The translations under genes and the position numbers were made by a program. A stretch of DNA of 41,080 nt, from positions 1 through 41,080 of the forward strand of contig JAMFSE010000118.1 in the NCBI GenBank assembly GCA_026225115.1, in the 5' to 3' direction. The notes beneath the pieces are model-generated. The model had not been told where the DNA came from, did no database searches, and worked only from the letters and a program-made list of their open reading frames with translations. Shown in pieces: positions 1 to 7,567 of the stretch (position 1 is its first letter; each line of letters opens with the position of its first letter). Source of the DNA: Rhodovastum atsumiense. Its GTDB lineage: Bacteria > Pseudomonadota > Alphaproteobacteria > Acetobacterales > Acetobacteraceae.

Positions 1-339
1 AAACGCGGCGTCGATCGGCGGCGGTGCGTCGGGGATTTCGGCGTAGAGATCTTCCGGCACCACTTTCGCCATCGACACCGCCTGTTCGGCCAGCCGGGCA
101 AAGGCGGCCGGGTCGATGGAGCCGGCGGAGATGCTGGCGTTCTGCTTGCCGATAAAGACCCGCAATCCCAACCCGCGCCCCTCGGCGCGCTCGGTTTCCT
201 CAATCTTGCCGAGGCGCCGCTGCAGGGAGATCGACATCCCCACGCTCATCGAGGTTTCGGCCACATCCGCGCCGGCGGCTTTTGCCGCCCGCAGCAAGTC
301 CTCAGCCTGGTTCAGGAGCTCATCGCGCTCTGCGCTCAT
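1..339 (-). CDS. pmbA: PmbA/TldE-type metalloprotease subunit, N-terminal part (cut by window edge)
   Basis: An open frame runs from the ATG at 339 off the left edge, giving about 113 residues without a stop. It begins MSAERDELLNQAEDLL and carries the N-terminal TldD/PmbA pattern: a helix ending in GADVAETSMS, a strand with RRLGKIEETERAEGRG, then LGLRVFIGKQNASIS. In the known family, PmbA (TldE) pairs with the zinc-metalloprotease TldD to cleave modified or unfolded peptides; PmbA itself lacks the metal site. The start overlaps the stop of the M16 peptidase gene by ATGA, so it is translationally coupled as the last visible gene of a thrC–M16–pmbA operon. The catalytic half is outside the window, so TldD versus PmbA rests on the N-terminal pattern alone. 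Confidence 0.8.
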   Translation of the reverse strand, partial: MSAERDELLNQAEDLLRAAKAAGADVAETSMSVGMSISLQRRLGKIEETERAEGRGLGLRVFIGKQNASISAGSIDPAAFARLAEQAVSMAKVVPEDLYAEIPDAPPPIDAAF

Positions 340-1601
340 GCGGCCAGCCTGTCGATGATATTGGAGAGTTTCGGCACCTGGGAGATGGGCCCGAGGGTGG
401 CCAATGTCGGCCTTGTGCGGAAAATCTTCGCGGCGACCGCGCGGATATCGGCCTCCGTCACCGCCTCGATCTTGGCCACCGTCTCGGCGGCGGGGATGAT
501 GCGGCCGAAAATCTGCCATTGCCGCGCCACCTGCTCGCAGCGGCTGCCGGTGGATTCCAGCGACATCAGCAGGCCGGCCTTCAGCTGTGCCCGCGCGCGG
601 TTCAGCTCGGCTTCGGTGACGTGCTGCTGCACCTTGGCCAGCTCCTCCAGCGTCACCGGCATCAGCTCGGCGGCCTCGGACTCGCCGGTGCCGGCATAAA
701 TACCGAACAACCCGCCATCGGCGGCCGGTGCGGTAAAGCTGTAGATTGAGTAAACCAGCCCACGCTTTTCCCGGATTTCCTGGAACAGCCGGGACGACAT
801 GCCGCCGCCGAGCAGGGTCGAGAGCAGCATGGAGGGGTAATAATCCGGCTCGCCGTAGCCCGGGGCGGAGAAGCCAAGGACGATATGCGCCTGATCCAGC
901 GCCCGGACCTCACGGAACTCGCCGCCGGTGTAATCGGCGGGCATCGGCTGCTCGAGTTCGGATTTCGGCAGATCGGCGAAATGCTGCTGCACGAGCTCGA
1001 CCACCTGGTCGTGCTGCAGATTGCCGCAGGCCGCGACCACCATGTTTTCCGGCGTATAATGCTGGCGCATGAAGCCGGGAAGCGCGTCACGCTTCATGCC
1101 GCGGATGATCTGCTCGGTGCCCAGCACCGGCCGGCCCATGGGCTGCGAAGGGTAGGCGGCGGATTGGAAATGGTCGAACACGATATCGTCCGGCGTGTCG
1201 TTCGCCTGGCCGATTTCCTGCAGAATCACCCCGCGCTCGCGCTCCAGCTCATCGGAATCGAAGCTGGAATGGCAGAGGATATCGCCGATGATATCGACGC
1301 CGAGGCCCAGGTCCTCTTTCAGCAATTTGACGTAATAGGCGGTCTGCTCGCGCGAGGTATAGGCGTTGATATGGCCGCCGACATTCTCGATCGCCTCGGC
1401 AATATCCACGGCAGAGCGGTTGGCGGTGCCTTTAAAGGCCATATGTTCGAGAAAATGCGCAACCCCGTTTTCCGCCGCCGTCTCATGGCGGGTGCCGGCG
1501 CCGATATAGGCGCCGAAGGAGACCGTCTCCACCCGTTCCATCCGCTCGGTAAGCACGGTCAGGCCGGAGGGCAGGGTGGTGATCGCAACGTCTTCGCTCA
1601 T
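336..1601 (-). CDS. M16 family zinc peptidase (mitochondrial-processing-peptidase-like)
   Basis: A 421-residue protein with the inverted zinc motif HFLEH at residues 49–53 (ligands H49, H53; catalytic E52) and the distal glutamate near E129 in RERGVILQE. This is the single-chain, ~420-residue bacterial form related to the beta subunit of mitochondrial processing peptidase; members cleave short peptides. The second half holds the usual inactive M16_C repeat with GGGMSSRLFQEIREKRG. No signal peptide is visible, so it is probably cytoplasmic. The ATG directly follows the thrC stop codon and its ribosome site (AGGAA) lies inside the thrC end; its own stop overlaps the pmbA start. Substrate unknown. 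Confidence 0.9.
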   Translation of the reverse strand: MSEDVAITTLPSGLTVLTERMERVETVSFGAYIGAGTRHETAAENGVAHFLEHMAFKGTANRSAVDIAEAIENVGGHINAYTSREQTAYYVKLLKEDLGLGVDIIGDILCHSSFDSDELERERGVILQEIGQANDTPDDIVFDHFQSAAYPSQPMGRPVLGTEQIIRGMKRDALPGFMRQHYTPENMVVAACGNLQHDQVVELVQQHFADLPKSELEQPMPADYTGGEFREVRALDQAHIVLGFSAPGYGEPDYYPSMLLSTLLGGGMSSRLFQEIREKRGLVYSIYSFTAPAADGGLFGIYAGTGESEAAELMPVTLEELAKVQQHVTEAELNRARAQLKAGLLMSLESTGSRCEQVARQWQIFGRIIPAAETVAKIEAVTEADIRAVAAKIFRTRPTLATLGPISQVPKLSNIIDRLAA

Positions 1602-2999
1602 TTACACATTCCTATTGGCAAAATTCCGGACCAGCCCTTCGATATGCGCGAGGTCGTTGGGGGCATGGACCAGAAACTCTTCTCTTTCATATAGGTCGGC
1701 AAGCCGTGCGGGTAGAGCGGGTCTGAAACCCACCGCTTTTTCCATGGCGTCGGGGAATTTGGCCGGGTGCGCCGTGACCACGGCGATGACCGGCATGCCG
1801 ACCGGCGCGCATTCGCGGGCCGCCGCCAGGCCGATGACGCTGTGCGGGTCGGCGAGATAGCCGGTCTCGCGGTAGAATTTCGCGATTTCCGTCAATGTGC
1901 CCGCATCGTCGAGACGATAGCCGGTGAATTGGCGTTTGACCGCGTGCCAGACTGTGTCCGGCACCGGCATTTTCCCGGTGGTGCGGAAATCCCGCAGCGT
2001 CGATGCGGTGTAATCGGTGTCCCGGTCCAAAAACTCGAACAGCAGGCGCTCAAAATTGGAGCTCACGCCAATATCCATCGAGGGCGAGTAGCTGGGGGTG
2101 ACCTCGCGCACGCTCATGTCGTTGGCGCTGAGGAAGCGGAACAGGATGTCATTGCGATTGCTGGCGACGATGAATTTTTCCACCGGCACGCCCATTTTGG
2201 AGGCCGCCCAGGCCGCCAGCACATTGCCGAAATTACCCGTCGGCACGGCGACGGCGACTTCCCGGTCCGGTGCGCCCAGCGCCAGCGCGGCCGAGACGTA
2301 ATACGGGATCTGCGCCGCAATCCGCGCCCAGTTGATCGAATTGACCGCGGACAGGCCCATATCCGTGCGGAAATCCGTGTCGGCGAACATGGCTTTGACC
2401 AGGTCCTGGCAATCGTCGAAATTACCTTCAACCGCCACGTTCAGCACGTTCGCTGCCCGCACGGTGGTCATTTGCCGGCGCTGCACCTCACTGGTTTTGC
2501 CGGCCGGGTGCAGAATGGTGATGTCGATTTTGTCGCGCCCGGCCATCGCCTCGATCGCGGCCGAGCCGGTGTCCCCGGAGGTGGCGCCGACGATCCGCAC
2601 GCGCTTGTCCTGATTGGCCAGCACATATTCGAACAAATGCCCGGCCAACTGCAGCGCCAGATCCTTGAATGCCAAAGTCGGTCCATGAAACAGCTCAAGC
2701 GCGAACAGGCTACTGTCCAGCTGCACCAGAGGCACCACCGCCTTGGAATCGAATTGCGCATAGGCGCGCCGGCACATCGCCTGCAGATCGCGGAAGGGGA
2801 TGGACTCGCCAACAAAGGGCGCGATCACCCGTGCCGCCAGCTCCGCATAGGGTAGGCCGCGGAGTGCCCGCAGCGCAGGGGCGGAAAATACCGGCCACGC
2901 GGTTGGCACGTAGAGCCCGCCATCTTCGGCCAGTCCGGCCAGCAACACCCCGGCAAAATCCAGTTCTGCCGCATGGCCTCTCGTCGATACGTAACGCAT
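1602..2999 (-). CDS. thrC: Threonine synthase
   Basis: A 465-residue PLP enzyme that converts O-phosphohomoserine and water to threonine and phosphate, the last step of threonine biosynthesis. It opens with the family N-terminus (MRYVSTRG, then LAEDGGLYVP) and carries the PLP-lysine motif GPTLAFKDLALQ with the Schiff-base lysine at K112. ATSGDTGSAAIEA and PTGNFGNVLAA are the cofactor-phosphate and substrate-binding loops. Length fits the long (class I) bacterial form. It is first in the thrC–M16–pmbA run, and the thrC–M16 pairing is common in alphaproteobacteria. The leader upstream of its ATG contains a perfect hairpin (3029–3067). The ribosome site is weak (GGA in the leader). Confidence 0.95.
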   Translation of the reverse strand: MRYVSTRGHAAELDFAGVLLAGLAEDGGLYVPTAWPVFSAPALRALRGLPYAELAARVIAPFVGESIPFRDLQAMCRRAYAQFDSKAVVPLVQLDSSLFALELFHGPTLAFKDLALQLAGHLFEYVLANQDKRVRIVGATSGDTGSAAIEAMAGRDKIDITILHPAGKTSEVQRRQMTTVRAANVLNVAVEGNFDDCQDLVKAMFADTDFRTDMGLSAVNSINWARIAAQIPYYVSAALALGAPDREVAVAVPTGNFGNVLAAWAASKMGVPVEKFIVASNRNDILFRFLSANDMSVREVTPSYSPSMDIGVSSNFERLLFEFLDRDTDYTASTLRDFRTTGKMPVPDTVWHAVKRQFTGYRLDDAGTLTEIAKFYRETGYLADPHSVIGLAAARECAPVGMPVIAVVTAHPAKFPDAMEKAVGFRPALPARLADLYEREEFLVHAPNDLAHIEGLVRNFANRNV

Positions 3000-3028
3000 G
3001 AAAATCCAATACTATGCCGGAGCCGGAT

Positions 3029-3067
3029 GACTTCAGATCGAATCGCTTTGCGATCCGATCTGAAGTC
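3029..3067. repeat. Perfect 12-bp inverted repeat with nested stem (REP-like hairpin) in the thrC leader
   Basis: The arms GACTTCAGATCG and CGATCTGAAGTC pair perfectly over 12 bp. Inside, after one A/C mismatch, ATCGC and GCGAT pair around a TTT loop, so nearly the whole 39 nt folds. It lies 30–68 nt upstream of the thrC ATG, beside the hemW terminator. Such compact symmetric hairpins are typical of repetitive extragenic palindromes, but with one copy here a role as a thrC leader or protein-binding site is also possible. Confidence 0.75.
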
Positions 3068-3091
3068 TGAATCCGCCTCCAAAAATAGAGC

Positions 3092-3139
3092 GCGATGACA
3101 TAGATGAGCTCGCCTAGCGAACTCATCTTATGTCATCGC
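3092..3139 (-). terminator. Hairpin terminator downstream of hemW
   Basis: Arms GCGATGACATA / TATGTCATCGC (11 bp) continue, past a one-base bulge, into GATGAG / CTCATC and an inner TCGC / GCGA stem. It starts 3 nt after the hemW stop. On the minus strand it is followed by GCTCTATTTTT, giving a short U tract, as in a Rho-independent terminator. The stem is longer than most, so it may be a repeat element serving as a terminator. Confidence 0.6.
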
Positions 3140-3142
3140 CGG

Positions 3143-4291
3143 TTACCGCGCGAGTTCTGGCAGCAATGCATCCAAACGCTTTCTGCCCTCCGCGGTGGCG
3201 ATGAGATGGGTGGCGGTTTGCCGCAGGTAATGCGCGTCCAGCGCCTGTCGCAAAATCCGTGGCTCAACCGCATCAAGCAGCGCAATTCCGGTCCGGCGTT
3301 CATAGGTCGCGAAGGAGATCCCCTCGGACAGGCGCAGCCCCATCAGCAGCGCCTCGCGGCCACGATCCTGCCGGCCGATCGCCTCTTCAACGGTGGCGCC
3401 GGTGCCTTTTTCCTCTACCAGATCCGCCCAGATTTCCGGCGCGCGGTGCCGGGAGGTTGCAAATAATTCGCTGCCCAGCGTGAGCCGCCCATGCGCGCCG
3501 GGGCCGATGCCGGCGTAATTCTGATAACGCCAATAGGCGAGGTTATGCCGGCTTTCGCCGCCCGGTTTTGCGTAGTTGGAAATCTCATATTGCGCCAAAC
3601 CATGCCGCGCTGCCGTCTCCGCCGTGGCGTCGATCAATGCGGAGGCGAGATCCTCATCCGGCAGCGCAAACGCACCGCGGCCGTAAAGCGTGGCAAACTT
3701 CGTGCCTTGCTCAATCGTCAACTCGTAGAGCGATAAATGATCGGCAGCGAGGCTGAGTGCCTGGTCAAGCTCCGCCTGCCACTGACGCAGCGTCTGCTCC
3801 GGCCGCGCATAAATCAGATCGAAGGAAATTCTGGGAAAAATCCCGCGCGCCAGCTCGATCGCCGCTCGCGCCTGGCCGGCCGAATGCTCGCGCCCCAGAA
3901 ATTTCAGCGCTGCCTCGTCAAGACTTTGCACGCCGATCGAAATCCGGTTCACGCCGGCCGCCGCATAGCCGCGGAACCGCCCGGCCTCGATGCTGGTCGG
4001 GTTTGCCTCCAGCGTAATCTCCGCATCCGGCGCGACATCGAACAGAAGCCGCGCATCGGCGATCAGCGCCGCAACACTTTCCGGCTGCATCAGGCTGGGC
4101 GTGCCGCCGCCGAAAAAGATTGAGCCGACCTGCCGCCGCCCCAGCCGGTTCGCCTCGAACGCCAGTTCCTGCCGCAAGGCGGCGATGAAGCGCGCCTCCG
4201 GGATGCGCTCCCGGATATGCGAGTTAAAATCGCAATACGGGCATTTGCTCAGGCAAAACGGCCAGTGAATATAGAGCGCCAGCGGGTCCAT
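3143..4291 (-). CDS. hemW: HemW, heme chaperone / radical SAM protein (coproporphyrinogen III oxidase-like)
   Basis: With the ATG at 4291 this is a 382-residue protein beginning MDPLALYIHWPFC. The radical-SAM cysteines C13, C17 and C20 (CLSKCPYC) are followed by DFNSH, the HemW signature, and by FFGGGTPSLM and the tail typical of HemW. HemW was long annotated as HemN-like but lacks the N-terminal extension of true HemN; it binds heme and delivers it to respiratory enzymes. The frame is open upstream to 4657, but GGAG sits 6 nt before ATG 4291 and the homologous N-terminus begins there; an ATG at 4303 is the alternative. It is divergent from the ABC exporter with about 99 nt between the starts. 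Confidence 0.9.
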   Translation of the reverse strand: MDPLALYIHWPFCLSKCPYCDFNSHIRERIPEARFIAALRQELAFEANRLGRRQVGSIFFGGGTPSLMQPESVAALIADARLLFDVAPDAEITLEANPTSIEAGRFRGYAAAGVNRISIGVQSLDEAALKFLGREHSAGQARAAIELARGIFPRISFDLIYARPEQTLRQWQAELDQALSLAADHLSLYELTIEQGTKFATLYGRGAFALPDEDLASALIDATAETAARHGLAQYEISNYAKPGGESRHNLAYWRYQNYAGIGPGAHGRLTLGSELFATSRHRAPEIWADLVEEKGTGATVEEAIGRQDRGREALLMGLRLSEGISFATYERRTGIALLDAVEPRILRQALDAHYLRQTATHLIATAEGRKRLDALLPELAR

Positions 4292-4390
4292 GCTGCGCTC
4301 CATAGCCGGAAGTGCCGCTGCTGTCGCGCCACGCCGAGGCCGCGGCGCGGAGCCCTTGGCACAGCCGGGCTTGCAGCCTATCCCAGGCGC

Positions 4391-5137
4391 ATGGACGCCA
4401 TTGCCGTGCAAAACCTTACCAAGCGCTACAAGGGCACATTGGCGGTCGACGACATCAGCTTCACTTTGCCGCAAGGCGGGGTAATGGGCCTGTTGGGCGG
4501 CAACGGCGCCGGTAAAACCACCACGATTTCGATGCTGCTCGGCCTGCTGGTGCCAAGCGCCGGCAGCATCACCGTGCTTGGCCATGACATGGCGAAGAAT
4601 CGCTTCGCGGCCCTGGCGCGGATGAATTTCTCCTCGCCCTACATCGCTTTGCCGCAAAAGCTGACGGTGCTGGAGAACCTGCGCGTCTATGGCAATCTCT
4701 ATAACGTGCGGAATATCCGCGGCCGAATTGCCGAGCTGGCGGAAAAATTCAACCTCGGCGAATTGCTGGAGCGGCCGGCGGGTGAATTATCGGCCGGACA
4801 AAAAACCAGAGTGGCGCTGGCGAAATCCCTCATCAACCACCCGGATCTGTTGCTGCTCGACGAGCCGACCGCGAGCCTCGATCCCGACACCGGGGATTTC
4901 GTCCGCACGGCGCTGGAAACCTATGCCAGGGAAAGCGGCGCCGCCATTCTGCTGGCCTCGCACAATATGGCCGAGGTTGAACGGCTTTGCGATAACGTGC
5001 TGATGCTGAAATCCGGTAAACTGGTCGACCAGGGCACGCCGGCGGCGTTGATCGCCCGCTATGGCCGCGAGGATCTGGAGCAGGTTTTCCTCGATATCGC
5101 CCGCAATACGGGCAGCGCGCGGGAGTTCGCCGCGTGA
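4391..5137 (+). CDS. ABC-2 type exporter, ATP-binding subunit
   Basis: A 248-residue ATPase with Walker A GGNGAGKT (residues 36–43), signature LSAGQ (133–137), Walker B LLLLDEP (from 153) and a switch histidine in ASHNM. The closest type is the NodI/YadG/CcmA-like group that pairs with a single ABC-2 permease to export lipids, polysaccharides or drugs. The ATG at 4391 is chosen because family proteins start just before the first strand (AVQNLTKRY); the open frame upstream overlaps the divergent hemW leader. The permease gene overlaps its stop by GTGA, so the two are made together. The exported substrate cannot be read from the sequence. Confidence 0.9.
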   Translation: MDAIAVQNLTKRYKGTLAVDDISFTLPQGGVMGLLGGNGAGKTTTISMLLGLLVPSAGSITVLGHDMAKNRFAALARMNFSSPYIALPQKLTVLENLRVYGNLYNVRNIRGRIAELAEKFNLGELLERPAGELSAGQKTRVALAKSLINHPDLLLLDEPTASLDPDTGDFVRTALETYARESGAAILLASHNMAEVERLCDNVLMLKSGKLVDQGTPAALIARYGREDLEQVFLDIARNTGSAREFAA

Positions 5138-5985
5138 CCGGCGCGGCGGCCTCCGCGGCGGCGGCCTCCGCGGCGGCGGCCTCGGCGCAGCGTATCTGGG
5201 GGCTGGTTTACCGGCATCTGGCGCTCTACCAGCGGTCCTGGCCGCGGCTGCTGGAAATCACCTATTTTCCAACGCTGGAGCTGTTGATCTGGGGTTTTAC
5301 CGCGAATTTCTTCAGCCACGCCGGCGGTGGATCCAATAAGGGGATGGGTGGCCTGGTTGCCGGCGGCCTGGTCGCCGGCGTGCTGCTCTGGCAGGTCATG
5401 CTGCGCGGCCAACTCGGCGTCACTTTCAGTTTTCTCGAGGAAATCTGGTCGCGCAATCTCGGCCATGTGTTCGTCAGCCCGCTGCGCCCGGCCGAGATGG
5501 TCACCACGCTGCTGGTGATTTCCGTGATGCGCACGGTCATTGGCGTGCTGCCGGCGGTCGCCATCGCCTATTTCTGCTACGCCTTCAACCTGTTCGGGCT
5601 GGGTCCTGTGCTAATGCTGTTTTTCGTCAATCTGCTGGTGATGGGCTGGTGGGTGGCGCTCGGCATCGTCTCGCTGTTGTTCCGCTACGGCGCCGGCGCC
5701 GAGGCTCTGGCCTGGACATTGGCGTTCGGCATCACGCCGCTCGCCTGCGTATTCTACCCGGTCACCGTGCTGCCCGCCTGGCTGCAGCCCTTCGCTTTGG
5801 CCTTGCCGGCCGCCCATGTGTTCGAAGGCATGCGCGCGGCGCTGCTGCATAAAAGCGTTGCATGGGACCAGCTGGCGCAGGCTGCGCTGCTCAACCTCAT
5901 CTGGATGGCCGTTTCGGTTGCCGTGTTCGGCGCCCAGTTCCGGGCCGCGCGTATCCGCGGCGCCCTTATTTCGATCGGAGAATAG
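5134..5985 (+). CDS. ABC-2 type exporter, permease subunit
   Basis: A 283-residue integral membrane protein, partner of the preceding ATPase. After a short N-terminal tail it shows about six hydrophobic segments, from the region around YFPTLELLIWGF to a last helix near LLNLIWMAVSVAVFGAQF, as in NodJ/YadH-type ABC-2 permeases. It starts at a GTG whose last two bases belong to the TGA stop of the ATPase gene, so translation is coupled. The odd feature is at the N-terminus, where residues 4–18 are three tandem copies of a five-residue Ala/Ser unit encoded by 15-nt repeats. The histidine phosphatase gene starts 2 nt after its stop. Confidence 0.88.
   Translation: MTGAAASAAAASAAAASAQRIWGLVYRHLALYQRSWPRLLEITYFPTLELLIWGFTANFFSHAGGGSNKGMGGLVAGGLVAGVLLWQVMLRGQLGVTFSFLEEIWSRNLGHVFVSPLRPAEMVTTLLVISVMRTVIGVLPAVAIAYFCYAFNLFGLGPVLMLFFVNLLVMGWWVALGIVSLLFRYGAGAEALAWTLAFGITPLACVFYPVTVLPAWLQPFALALPAAHVFEGMRAALLHKSVAWDQLAQAALLNLIWMAVSVAVFGAQFRAARIRGALISIGE
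5143..5187 (+). repeat. Three in-frame 15-nt tandem repeats at the permease N-terminus
   Basis: The unit GCGGCGGCCTCCGCG occurs at 5143–5157 and 5158–5172 exactly and at 5173–5187 with one changed base (TCG for TCC). Because 15 is divisible by three, gain or loss of units alters only the length of the Ala/Ser tail and keeps the reading frame. Confidence 0.9.
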
Positions 5986-5987
5986 AT

Positions 5988-6599
5988 TTGCGTTTATGGT
6001 TCGTCCGCCATGCCCTCGTCGACCAGAAGGCGCTGGCTTTCCTCTACGGCTCCGATGACGTGGCGATCTGCGAGACTTCAATGCTCGCGGATGGCGGCCG
6101 GTACGCCGCCATCGCCGCCCGCCTGCCGGCGAAAGCCCAGGTCGTGATCACCCCGCTGTCGCGCACGCGGCTCACCTTCGAGGCGCTGGTCCGCGCCGGC
6201 TATCCTGACCAACCCCCGGTGGTCGAGCCGGATTTTGTGGAGCAGGATTTCGGGCAATGGCAGGGCCGGGCGATTACCGAATTCGCAAGCAGGGTGGCAG
6301 CCGACCGGCACCCGTTCTGGCCGATCCATGCCGCCGAGACCCCGCCGGGCGGTGAGCGGTTTCAGGACGTGATCGACCGTGTCGGCCGTGGCATGGAGCG
6401 CTTGTCATCCAGCCGCACGGCTGATGACGTGGTTGTTATCTCCCATGGCGGCGCGATCCGGGCGGCCTGCGCGTATGCGCTTGGCTTGAATCCGCATCAG
6501 GCGCTATCCCTGTCGATCGAAAACATCTCGCTGACGCGGTTGGAGCGGCAGGATTCCGATTGGCGGTTGATTTCGCTCAATGAACAATTATCAACTTGA
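5988..6599 (+). CDS. Histidine phosphatase family protein (phosphoglycerate mutase-like)
   Basis: A 203-residue protein starting at TTG 5988, with GGAG 8 nt upstream and the stop of the permease gene 2 nt before. The catalytic phospho-histidine is H8 in FVRHA, the second arginine lies in PLSRTR (59), the acid E85 is in EQDFGQWQG and the second histidine H153 is in SHGG. Family members dephosphorylate small substrates; the EQDFGQW-type segment resembles the alpha-ribazole-phosphatase/CobC branch, but that assignment is unsure. The usual RHG is RHA here. It ends the ABC exporter operon, a link whose meaning is unclear. Confidence 0.85.
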   Translation: MRLWFVRHALVDQKALAFLYGSDDVAICETSMLADGGRYAAIAARLPAKAQVVITPLSRTRLTFEALVRAGYPDQPPVVEPDFVEQDFGQWQGRAITEFASRVAADRHPFWPIHAAETPPGGERFQDVIDRVGRGMERLSSSRTADDVVVISHGGAIRAACAYALGLNPHQALSLSIENISLTRLERQDSDWRLISLNEQLST

Positions 6600-6673
6600 G
6601 TTTCTCGTTCCGGTTCACAAATCAGCCACTTTCCGGTGGTGTTTTTAAAAAGAGCAAAACCAAGGAGTTGAGT

Positions 6674-7348
6674 ATGAAGCGCCTATTGCTTGCAGCCACG
6701 CTGCTGGTCGCCCCGTTCTTCGCATCGCTTCCCGCCAAGGCGGACAGCCCGCAGCATCTGGTCGATAGCGCAACGCTTTCCCTGGAAGACATGATGGGCA
6801 ACTCGTCGGACAGCTCGGCCGAGCAGTTCCTGCGCAAGGCGCGCGCGGTCGTTATTTGTCCCAGCATTTTCCGCGGCGCGTTTTTCTTCGGCGGCGAGGG
6901 CGGCGGCTGCGTCATGGTTGCCCGCGGCGCCGGCGGCTCCTGGTCCTATCCGGCCTTCTACACTTTGGGCAGTGCCAGCTTCGGCCTGCAGATCGGCGTG
7001 CAGAATGCCGAGGTGCTGATGCTCATCATGACCACCAATGGGCTTAACGCGCTGCTCAACAGCCAGTTCAAATTCGGCGCCGATGCCGGGTTGACCGTCG
7101 CCACGCTGGGCGCCGGCGTCAACGGCTCAATGTCGACCGGCACCAGCGCCGATATTCTGACGCTTTCAAAAACCCAAGGCCTGTACGGCGGCGTTTCGCT
7201 TGCGGGTTCCATCATAGGGTATGATTCCGGCACCGCGCAGAGCTACTATGGCAGTGCTGTCGGCGCCCGCGCCGCGGTCATCGACATGACCGCATCGAAT
7301 CCCGGAGCGAACCCCCTCCGAGCCATGCTATCCAAATACGGCGGATAA
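6674..7348 (+). CDS. Secreted SYLF (Ysc84-type) domain lipid-binding protein
   Basis: A 224-residue protein beginning at ATG 6674 with AGGAG 6–7 nt upstream. The N-terminus MKRLLLAATLLVAPFFASLP then AKA is a clear Sec signal peptide, cleaved near residue 23, so the mature protein is periplasmic or exported. The rest is a SYLF domain: RKARAVVICPSIFRGAFFFG, GEGGGCVMV, WSYPAFYTLGS and a C-terminal LYGGVSLAGSII. Eukaryotic SYLF domains bind phosphoinositides; bacterial secreted copies are of uncertain role. It stands alone with its own 74-nt leader. Its stop codon forms part of the base of a 122-nt palindrome. Confidence 0.88.
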   Translation: MKRLLLAATLLVAPFFASLPAKADSPQHLVDSATLSLEDMMGNSSDSSAEQFLRKARAVVICPSIFRGAFFFGGEGGGCVMVARGAGGSWSYPAFYTLGSASFGLQIGVQNAEVLMLIMTTNGLNALLNSQFKFGADAGLTVATLGAGVNGSMSTGTSADILTLSKTQGLYGGVSLAGSIIGYDSGTAQSYYGSAVGARAAVIDMTASNPGANPLRAMLSKYGG

Positions 7349-7467
7349 AATTCGTTCTGGTGGCCATCTGAGGCGCTTTTTTCGGCTTCCGGTGCTCACG
7401 TACTAAACGTACGCTCCGCTCCGGGTCCGAAAAAATCGCCCCAGCTGACTCACCATAACGAATTTTA
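7346..7467. repeat. 122-nt near-perfect palindrome overlapping the SYLF stop codon
   Basis: The outer arms TAAAATTCGTT and AACGAATTTTA pair over 11 bp; GGTG/CACC, then CTTTTTTCGG against CCGAAAAAAT, then CCGG/CCGG-type pairs continue inward to CGTAC-TAAAC-GTACG at the tip. Read outside-in, the two halves align over about 55 positions with few mismatches. The stop codon TAA of the SYLF gene is the first three bases of the left arm. It could act as a terminator or processing hairpin, or be a MITE-like element inserted at the gene end. Confidence 0.75.
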
Positions 7468-7511
7468 CAGTGCTGCATCGCAGATGATGGGCGACGGCCA
7501 ATCCACCGCCC

Positions 7512-7567
7512 ATGTCCCAGATTAACAGAAGTCTTTTTGGTTCTTTTTCTTCAGAAAAAGAACTGCT
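7512..7567. terminator. Intergenic fold-back repeat (copy A) containing the carD terminator hairpin
   Basis: The segment starts with a CCCAGATTAACAGAAG-like stretch shared with copies near 24.14 and 28.73 kb. At 7540–7563 GTTCTTTTTCT and AGAAAAAGAAC pair over 11 bp around TC, giving runs of A and T on both strands as in a bidirectional terminator. It ends 3 nt after the carD stop and lies between two convergent genes. Confidence 0.7.

Noticed and set aside
1767-2855. 362-codon plus-strand frame within thrC
   Set aside because: Shadow of thrC; rich in Arg, His and Gly with no recognisable domain.
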